From: Steromphala cineraria
Lineage: Eukaryota; Mollusca; Gastropoda; Trochida; Trochidae
DNA length: 64,000 bases
NCBI GenBank assembly: GCA_916613615.1
Contig: OU744732.1
Location: 60,463,227 to 60,527,226 of the forward strand
Direction: 5' to 3'
A model generated the notes under the pieces. It searched no databases. It worked only from the letters and a program-made list of their open reading frames with translations, and was not told the origin of the DNA. The position numbers were made by a program, and so were the translations under genes. Of this stretch, positions 9,971 to 21,400 are shown one piece after another (position 1 is the first letter of the stretch; every line of letters begins with the position of its first letter).

Positions 9971-12900
9971 TTAATTGATGAATAAAGAAGTCAAAGACAT
10001 ACCATATTCGCATACAGAATTCCAATTTAGGTTGCAGGGGATATCGTTCATACCCCAGTAGTTCCAAAACCATTCAATCCCACCACAATCTTCTGGGCCT
10101 GAAATAAATAAAACTAAAGTTAAAATAGCTGTTAGTCTGAATTGAAACAGTCTAAGTAAACCTAGCCTTAATAATCCTCGATTCACTACCGCTTTTGAGT
10201 CTAGCAAGATGTCGTAGCGCGTCACGTCAGCAGATCTATCGAATTTACCAATCAGGGATCGTCTTGCCAAGCCGCAATAGTCTACATTTGCACAGATAAC
10301 GTTGAAAGGTCATAGGTCGGCGAAAGATGTCTGACGCGACCTGCAACTACACCTTGCTAGACTCAATGTCGGGAAAGAAGCGAGTACTGTGGAGGCTAGT
10401 TTTACTTAGACTGGAATTGAAATGAAGGGTTACCGAGTGATCCAATGGAGTAGGAACATATCAACCTGTTAGTGGCCCCAGACCAAGTGTTTGGCACCGA
10501 TTGTAGAAGAATTCGAACACCTGTCTGATAGGTTAAAGGGACAGTAGCACGATTTTTGAAAATATTATATTTTCATTTTTAACTGGTTATTGTACGATAA
10601 TGCTGAATGTATTATTTTGTTAGTATCCAAAATCTCACTACACAAAGCAAGCATTGAGAAACAGAGAACATATTATAAAGATTCACATAAAGTTCTTTGG
10701 CGGCCATTTTTGAGTGAACTACTTTAATTCATTTTGTGAACAGAAATCGCGTGGCTGAACTTTACAATATATATTTGATTTAGTACTGCTTCGTTTAGTT
10801 TAAATATATTGCCTTAAATTAGAACCATTTATTTTCATTTTCCTAAAATCACATTTAAAATACACGTGCTTCTGCCCCTTTAAAGGGGCAGTAGCACGTT
10901 TTTTGATAATTTTATATTTTAAAGTTTTCAGTGATAATTGTAAGTTAATGTTAAATGTATTATTTTGACAGTGTCAAAAATGTCATTACACAAGTCAATC
11001 ATCCATAATCAGAGGACAAAGTATGAAGATTCACATAAAATACATAGGCCGCCATTTTTGTGTGAACACCTTTAATTCATTTTCTGTAAGAAAAAGGAAT
11101 CGCATGGCTAAACTTTACGTTAAATATTTGAATTATTACTCCTCCATTTAGTTTAAATACATTGTCTTTCAATTGGAACCATTAATTTTCATTTTCCTGA
11201 CATCACTTCATATTCCCCCCAAAAACGTGCTACTGCCCCTTTAAACCCCACCAGCTAAGTGCATTGCTTATCGTATTTCCATTTTCCATTAGGTATACTC
11301 TCTTCTAATCGAGCGACATATATCATTAATCTTTGAGGTTTTTTTAAAAATGAAAGCTAAATCTAACGATGGTGTATTTATTATTTTATATAACTGACTT
11401 GTTTCAATTAGAAAATAATTTAATGGATTAAGTCCCTTAATCATTGACTACAGAAATGAATCACATATATATTATTTTACAGAGATAAGTGCACCACTTT
11501 TTGAAGCATCTATCTATCAAATAAGTGTACAAACAGTTTGGTGTTACTGTATTAAGGATTGCTTTGCGCAAAAAAAATTAGAATTCAAAACCTTGAAGGG
11601 AACGTAGCACGTTTTATGAAAATGTTCTATTTTCACTTTTTCGCTGATAATTTACGTAAATGCTAATTTTATTATTTCACATAAACCAATCATCAATAGT
11701 CAGAGGACAAATTATCAGAATTCACATACCATTGGCGGCCATTTTTGTGTGAGCACCTTTTAATCATTTTGCGTAAGAAAAAGGAATCGCATGGCTAAAC
11801 TTTACATTATACATTTGATTTAATACTGCTTGATTCATTGTCTTTCAATTGGAACCATTTATTTTGATTTACCTAACATCACCTTACATTTACCATAAAA
11901 CGTGCTAAAGCTTTAGCGAGGGACTGTACTTACCATCCTGGTTGTCAAAGTCGTCAGGTTGCGAATTGGCAAAGTATGCGCCTACATCAACGGTTGCACC
12001 ATCTTCCCATAACAAAACCCCAGATTTTGAACGTTTGAAGCCTGTCAAAAAGAACATTCACAAACATTGGTTAATCATTGTTTGGTTATTCGTCAACGTA
12101 AAGTTTTGAGAACTTCGTGAATGATTCTAGAATACCATATGACTGTGGTATCTGTTCCCTGAAAAGGAAGTTCTATGGGGTATTATACCTTTTCAAACCA
12201 ATGAAGACTCGGTATCATACGAGCGAAAGCGAAGTATGAATTGCATTAAAGGAATATTCCAATGAAAAATGAAAAAGAGCCTTTTAAAACAATGTTTATG
12301 GATAAATCCTTCAACTTTGGCTAATAATTTTTAGCTAAATCACCTAATCTGCAATAAAAATTCAAAGTTGGGTAAAATCAAGTTTACCGGCATTGATGGG
12401 GGACGCCATATTGCTATCTCGAACGGTAAACGAGAGCGAGAAACAACGGGAATATGACGTCAAGACACACCACGAAATTAGGAGACGCCGTTAGATTCAA
12501 TGGTGGGCGGTGACGGCCCGTCAAATATGAGACTGTAACAACCGTCACGACTTCAGTAAAGACATGCCGGGTCCAGAATATTCTACTTCTATGATGCCCA
12601 AAGCAATAAATAAATATTTCTGACCAGCAGACTGCTGCAAAACTTCAGTACAGTTTGGAAAAGATTTCCCATGTGCGGACGTCACAAGGTTTGAACACTG
12701 ACCACTGTCATTTTTTTAGAATTTTTATAAGCTATAGACACCATACATAAGGTTGAAATAAAGTGTTAAATGACTTTGTTTAAATAAGTACATTTAAAAA
12801 AAAAACTAAACGTAACATAGAATAATTATTTATTGATTATATCACTCGAAAAAAAGACCTATTGACATGATCTTGTCGAAGCGAATCCTAAAAAGCGAAT

Positions 12901-15445
12901 CCGCTATGATGGTGGTATGGTTCGTAATCAAAATGAAATTGTTTATATCAATCAAAACACGTTTGATAAATTTGAAAGATGGCATTTTCTATGTTGGCAT
13001 TGACTTCTCGTTTTTAATACATAAATCTTGGCTTGTTTGAGGATGAAAATATTTTTCTATTTATTTAGTTGTCGCCGATACGAAACCAATTTTGATTACG
13101 AATCACTGAGGCGCACATGCTGTATGAAATATTATCGGAATGATTGTTAATGATTCCTTATTATGTTCACATATCAAACCATGTTGATTATTTTCCAAAG
13201 GTATTTCTGCTTAACAATACGTAACGAAATTAAAATGGAATTATAAGATATCATTAGTATACTAAAACAATCAGGAAGGAATGGTGTTTTGAATAATATT
13301 AAAGATCTATCAACTCATCAGCAAGTAATACAAAATATTATTATACTCACAAAGTTTCTTTATATCATCGAGTGTTTTTTTATCTAAGATGCTATGATGT
13401 AGCTGACTAATCCATATTTGTTTGGAGTTTTCTCATTATTATATCTTTTAGTAAATAAAATTATTTAACTTACAACTATGATTTTTTATATTCACAGAAG
13501 GATATGATTTTAATGATAACAATGCACAAATTATCACAACGTATGTCTCTTAATTAAACCTTCAAATTCTTTTACAAAATACTAGATTTACGTTATTTAT
13601 GCATGTTTTACATTGAATATTCCCTTTTATATTTATTTTTAAATAATACAATGATTCTAACACGTTCATAACAAAAAATGTTTTTCCCTTTTCAAACTGA
13701 CTAGAGGGTTTTTGAAAATCCACAGATTGAATGTGAAAGAGTGCCAAATTTCTAAAGAAAACCTATCGTAGTAACTCTGTGAAAATAAAATATTAGCAAA
13801 TATAATTTCTTATTTTTGGAAAGATATAAAAAAAAAAGATATGCAAAGGTCTTAGTGATTGATAATAGGCCTATGTATATAACAGATAAATCATTGATAT
13901 GCACGTTTGATGTATCAAAATTCAAGGAAACGTTTTCTACTTTGAAAGTGTAAATTGTATATAAAAAGGAGTAGTTATAGAGTACGTCAACATCTTTCAG
14001 GTAAACATACCATGTTTTAATCAGAAAAAAATACAAAGAACACGACAAGATAAATTCTCTTGATCGTTTTTAAAAACATTTATTTATTTTCTGTGTTTTT
14101 TTTAAATATATAATTCATATCGTTAATAATACTAGACAAAACCGCATATTAGTCGTAGTTGCTTGTTGAATGATCTATCCGACAACTGGGTCGTTCTGTA
14201 GGCACAACGATGTTTTACGTTAACAAAGTGCGCAGCGCACACATTCAGCAGTTCTAGTCAAATCATGGAAACTCCACTGCACAAAGATGTACGGAGTTTA
14301 TAATGTAAGCTCCTTGCATCGATTTCTTGTGGTGTGTCGATGACGTCACATTTTAAAATAAAATGGCGACCTCCGTCATCGCTCAAAGACGAAGGTTTAA
14401 AATTCTGTTAATACTTATATCGTTGACAGAAAAATTTAATAATTTGTGAGAATGTCTTTTATAACTCAAACTTTTGCTAGAATTAAGTTGAAATCGTACT
14501 GGAATATTCCTTTAAGTAAACTGATATTTTAAAAATGAAATTGAAATTTGAACAAGTCGATTTATATACATTAACATTTATATTAATGAATAAATAGAAG
14601 GAGTATAACAAAAAAACTATAACTAATCGTAAATAAAGAGGAAGTAGCACGGTTTTTGAAAAAATTCTATTTTCAATTTTCACTGATCATTCTACGTTAA
14701 TGTTAAATATGTTATTATGAAAGTGTCAAAAATATCATTACACAGATCAACTATCCATGGTCAGAAAACACATTTAAAGATTCACAAAAAGACCATTGGC
14801 GGTCACCTTGAATTAATGTTTTGTAAGAAAAAGGAATTTATGGCTCGACTTACATTATATATATCATTTATTACTGCTTCTTTTATTTTAAATACAGTGT
14901 CTTTTAATTTGAACTATTTATTTAAATTTTCTTATATCACCTTTATATTCACACTAAAATCGTGCTACGGCCCCTTTAAACAAAAGCATACAGGAAACTT
15001 ACCTACATAGTACCAGCCTGAGGTAATTTCAGACACAATTTTGTTCCATTTCGCATCACTGGTCACTTTGACCAAGGAACCGTACTTAACCCGACACCCC
15101 TGTTTATTTACTTGGTAGCTTCCGAGAGTTCTCTTGTTGAATTCCACACACTTGTTGTTGATTTCAAACGTTCCAGGTCCACATTTTGGAACTACAAAAC
15201 AATTTTGAGATATGATGAAAATTCGTTTGCGATTGTAGCATGAATGGATATATATTGCGTAAGAGAAATCGGTCATATGTGTATGGTGTTTGCACAAAGA
15301 GATATATTCTTTTACTAATACGGATCGTAAAAATATACTTAGCTGATAGAAAATCCACACAATTTTAAATGTTTATGGAAATTAAGAGGTTTTTTTATGA
15401 CTCACCTATTCACACTCGTTCAGCCTATAAATGGCTTCTCTCTTT

Positions 15446-15477
<32 letters not shown>

Positions 15478-18400
15478 GGGGGTTATTAATGGAAGTCTAT
15501 CTAAAACATATCTGAAATACAGGAGTACCTCAAGGGTCGGTTTATTGTCCTCTCTTATGTTGTATTTAAATCAATGACATAATTACTAATTAAAAACCAT
15601 TAGATATTTTTTTCAATGTGACCAATGTGCATTGAAAACACATCTGTATTTACTTTTATTTCTCCTTGAACTTTGTGTCATGAAATAAAATACCTCGATT
15701 GGATTGTATTTTCAAACTAGGATGTAAATTTGATTCCATGAAAGACACAATAGAAATAACCCTCGAGGTAATAGATTGTACTTGAAAAATAATTATATGT
15801 ACATTCACGTTTACACAAAGGTTCTCAATTGACGTCACAGATATCTATCAAAATCATGATATCATAGCATTGAGTTGTACCTTATTTCTAAGTACTTCAT
15901 GAATAAATAACAACATTTATGTAAAAGGAGGGCAATCAATCTATTAACGATTAGTATTTCGGTTAATTGGAAATTGATATGCCCATAATCATTTAAATAG
16001 TTCTCGGTTCAGTAAACACCAGAACAAAACATATTTGCAAAACATGTCTTATCGAATAATTGGATATAGATTTTGGAACAATAGATCAGGCAAATGTCCA
16101 ATCATCGCCCTGAACAAAGTTTCCGCATTAGTCTTATTTCGACACCAAGGTTGTTTCTACTTTCATGCCATTCTGTATATTAACCTTCCGTTGTTTTCCA
16201 GACTATTATTTTCAGTAATGCTGAGGAATATATGGATGACAACTTCTTTGTTCATTGTATGCGACGTTTCGACACAGATTCTTGTGTCGTTCTCAAGCAG
16301 AGAATACAATGAACAAAGAAGTTGTCATCCATATATTCCTCAGCATTATTGTCATCCCAACTTCTAAAATGCCTCTCAAAGAAGTTATTATTTTCAGATG
16401 ATAATGTAATGAACCTAATGATATTCTTATAATTATTTGAACTGTTGATGTCCGTGAACAATATGAACAAAATAAATTTTCCACAAAAATACCAGGTCTG
16501 TTTTTTCTTGTCATACGACCGGCCATTGACGTTTTTGAATTTCGATGATTCAAGAATCCATTTACAATAAGTAAGAAACTTATATGAACTTCAAGCAACA
16601 AAACATTGTACCGATAAATGCCAAAACGTGGCCTCGTTAAGCAATTGGAAGTCATTTTGAAGTAAACTTAACTGACATTAAATTATCCGGTCACGTTACT
16701 ACGGTTTCATTTGTTCTAAGTGTAGGTGTATTGACCGATACACCTCTACATTTCTCATACTTTTTATTGTACACCCACATTAAGTCAGGTTAAGAAATCT
16801 TCAATTTTGGCAAATGTAGATTTTCAATTTTTTTTAGAGATGTTAACGACCAAATTGGAATCGAACCCTGATCCTTTATGTTGCGATGCAATGCCTCTAT
16901 CAACTAAGTTACTGAGGATCGATACTAGTAGCAGTACTTTTTGTTGTGTCATGTCTAGATTGTTATTTTTCCATGTATAAGCAAATGTTTAGGTACTAGT
17001 TACTACCAAAATTTGAGGAAATAAAGTCAGTATATGGGTTTTAAAATGTTATCAGAAGAGTATTTTAATATTCCTTTGATTTAGTTAGGTCAAGACATAT
17101 ATTCATAGAGAAGGGCGGACAGCTCTTTCGTCATATATAACTCGACTGGATTGGTTTATATAAGTAAGATATACCTCCCACGGTGCATCACTCAATAAAC
17201 CTCCTGATTTAATCGTGGGTCCTCGGCTCCGCTATGCTACCCCTCGGAGACCCACGATTCAAACAGGAGATGTATAAGTTGAATTCATCATTTGTACGAT
17301 TTTCAATTACAAATATTCTGAGTTGTTGCTGTATTCTCAAACTGATAAGCACTGCTAAATCATCGCTCACAGAACACTTTTTAGTGTTTTTAAAGATTGA
17401 TATTGTTTTTTGAATTTATGTTAGTAAATTTTCCCAAATTGACTTTGATATAACAAAAATATTCATCAACAATAAAGACAAATTTCTATGTGAAAATCAA
17501 TATACGTGCTTATTTTTCCATACTTACAACATTTTAAACATTGTAGAGGTTATGGTAGTGTAAATTCTATTTCTACCCCTGCCTACAAAAAACAAATACA
17601 TCAATTGTTTTAATCAAACTACTGAAACATACATGTGTGTGTTACTGTTAAGGTGCTATAATTTAATACATCACATGTCCCTTAATATTAAGTAACTTCA
17701 AACAAACTGTGGTGTTTTGTTTTCTATGCCTGGCGGTAAAGCAGTGAGACAAAGATGCTTAATAAGATCTATAGATTAGGATAATGTTGTCCACAAATAA
17801 AATGGCAGTAAATATTTGAGTAAGATTTAAATTCAATATTCGCTAAAAAATATCCATTATCTCACCTTTAGTTCGTTAACATTATGTGACAAGATAGACA
17901 AGAGTAATTCTTAGGATGAACAACTTCTTTATTTGACAATTGCTATGATCAATTAAAGAAGTTGTTCATCCATAGAATTACTCTTGTCTTACTTATACCA
18001 TCAACACCTAGAATGCCACTCAAACAGATTATGTTACAAGTTGAAAAAAAGAAATATTATATCGTTATCAAAATCAAATGAAAAATCAAACGTCATAAAA
18101 TTTAATTAATATCACCCTTAAAAATGTTTGAAAATCAACATAAACCAAGCATAAGATTCGCTAAATGTTTTCTTTAAAAGTCAAATTATTCATCATTAAT
18201 AGATCATTAAGATTGTCCTAACATGAGCATTGATTTATTCTAATATGGGCAGTAAGGTAGCATTGGTTATTCCTGCAAGCTTAAATCATCATGAAGTTAA
18301 AGAAACTTAGTATTCAAGATAAATGGTGTTGCATTTATTTCATTTGAATTAATGTACTGTTCGGTTTTATGACCAATATGGTGAAACACACGAAGCGGCT

Positions 18401-21400
18401 CATTTCTCATTTGGACACATCCTCATATCACTATTGCCTAGAACCTGTGTTTGACGTCATAAGTCAATTGTTCGTGACGTCACTAAAGCAGGTCGTTGCA
18501 CGAGAATCGGTGCATTTCTATTTTTAAATGAGATTGCACAAAAAGAGTAAAAGTAAAATCATTACATTCTTTGTATAATAATAACAGCAATAGCTTTCAT
18601 GACCGCATATATTCATGACCAATCCATCCTGTCAACCAGGCGATTTCATTTCTCTCGCTTCACTTCGAAATAATCCCCTGTACCCGAACGGCTATAAATC
18701 GCCGACAGTACGGTTACCAATCACAGCGAAGTCTATTGGTTATCTATAGATCCAATCAACGCTGTCCTTCTATAGTCGGTACCGCCTCCTTACGAACGAA
18801 CTAACTCCCATTAATCATTAATCAACCGTTTTTGCTCGTTGTTAATGAAATTTTTATACCATAAATATGTAGACATCTTTTTACAAAACATTATGGCATT
18901 TGTTTTCAAAATGTTTAGTGCTAACTTTGATTTTGATGATTGTACTTTTGTGTTATGCAAATGATTCAACATGCACGAATGTTTGTCCTTGAAAATAAAA
19001 GAGTAATGTAACCTATCGCCACAATTACCTTTGAGAATATTGGGAATTACTTAGTTCGACGAAGGACCCCAATGAAAAATATAAAATGTTCTTCGTCCTG
19101 ATTGTAAGTCATTGGAATTTACAGGAGACACTCGATTTGAATCGACTATCATTCTCGACACAAACACAGAATCATATGACATAGAGTCGGAAAAACTTAT
19201 TGCACCTTGGATTACCTCCAGCTTGTAGTGTCTTGCATCTATATGAGACGTATTTTTTGATTGGCGTTCCATTAATAGAAAAGGGAATTTCCATTTTACT
19301 GAATCGGCGTTTTGTAGCCGTTCGGGTACAGGGGATTATTTCGAAGTGAAGCGAGAGAAATGAAATCGCCTGGTTGACAGGATGTGACAAAGCATGCTCA
19401 AAACGCCATGAATATTATTACCCTGGAGGGATAGTACGTTCGGTGCCGCGGATTAACAAGCGCTCCGCGCGACCGTGTAGGTCCATACCTCCCTCTTGTA
19501 CCAACTTGTACAGTCGGGTGAACTGAGTGCAATGTGGATGAAGTGCCTTGTCCGAACACAACACAGCATATAGCCAAGGTCACAAATGTTTGGTGTCTCC
19601 ATAGGGATTCGAACCAAAGCCGTTGGCGTCAGAAGCAAGCATGCTAACAACTACACCACTACGTGTGACATATGAATGTTACAAATGACGTACAAATTTA
19701 TATATAACCAAGACTCGTTTCGCCAAAATGAACAAACTTCATCTTAGAAGAGGAGATTGGTTGGCAAAACATCGAACCGAAGAGTTTTAGATTTAACAAA
19801 AATTGTTAAATACTCTCGAGGAAATTCCGAATTGAAATACTATTTAAAAAAACACGACTTTCAAAGGGAAACTGATTAATAGCGAAATAATCATTTACAT
19901 GAAAAGCAATATGCATTAAGCCTACAATGGGGAACTCAATTGTGATCTACTGCTATAAGATGAAAGCATATTGAAACGACTCATCTCGTTAAATGATAAA
20001 GAATGCACTATTCATCAATGGTACAGTAATAGAAATCGACTGGAAATTCAGTTCAATCATAAACATTAAAGTTGTAAGAAACAAAAAGAAAAGTTTTGCC
20101 GGATTTTAGTGGAAGATTCATCGATTTTCCCTTCGGTACAAACTTATCTGCATATAACACACCGTATAAATTCGCCTTTTTTCATTAGATTTGGCACTAT
20201 AGCACTCATTTACATGAAAAGCAATATGCATTATGCATTCCACCAAGACTACAATGGGGAACTCAATCGTGATCTACTGCTATAAGATGAAAGCATATTG
20301 AAACGACTCATCTCGTTAAATGATGAAGAATGCACTATTCATCAATGGTACAGTAATAGAAATCGACTGGAAATTCAGTTCAATCATAAACATTAAAGTT
20401 GTAAGAAACAAAAAGAAAAGTTTTGCCGGATTTTAGTGGAAGATTCATCGATTTCCCTTCGGTACAAAGTTATTTGCATATAACACACCGTATAAATTCG
20501 CTTTTTTTCATTTGATTTGTTCTCACTAGCTTAATAGAATTGTATGGAGCTGTGTTGTGTTCTTGGGCAAGGCACTTCATCACCTTTGCGCTCAGTAAAC
20601 CCAGCTGTACAAATGGGTACCTGGACAATGTAGGTTCGCGAGGAGCTTTTGTTTATTAATACTTGGCACAGGTAACACTCCTCCTAATAATACTTCCATA
20701 CTTACGTTGCATAATTTCGTTGTCCAAGCCAACAATTGGAAAGTGTCTTGTTCATAATCCCATCTGAACAAATGGAGTGTGGATCTTTTCTAATTATTCT
20801 AAGAATGTTTCAGGCTAGTAAAGTAACTGAATCTGAAAAATATTATCATGAAACAAGTTTAGTACTTACTGAAACAGTGGTTGCCATTGAATCCAGTGCT
20901 TCTCTGAAAGAGAAATATTTTCGACGATGACAATATATCATGTGATATCGCAATATACCAAAGTACCTGAAGTAGTACATATCGTCTTTGACATTCAACT
21001 TTAAATAATTAAATAAACTCTTGTCCAAAAGAAACGCTACCAAAGAATCGCAATTTAATTTAATCAATCAGTGATTGATACGACTGAACATAGCTACATA
21101 AATTCTTCGGACCCCCCTGGCTTTCATTTTTAAATTTGGAACTTTTTTTTTCATGTTTGCGAAAAACAATCTTTCAGCAAAAACTCGTCGGTTTGGAATC
21201 TCCCTTACTAAGCGATATAACAGAGATAAATTTGAACACGTTTGCTTTTTTAAAACGACTGACAGCAATGACGCATGAACGCATTAATTCAAATAAAGCG
21301 CATTATATCGGCAACATCGCATTAAAAATTCAAATTCAAAGAATTATTCAATTCTAATGCTAAATTTGATATCCTGTCAAAATGAACTTTTGAAATAGCT

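Noticed and set aside
13752..14048. 98-codon minus-strand frame rich in F, Y, L and I
   Set aside because: Composition reflects AT-rich DNA; no domain, start context or splice support.
19051..19272. 73-codon frame inside the 760-bp long-TIR element as a transposase remnant
   Set aside because: No catalytic motif or similarity that I can recognise; too short to support.
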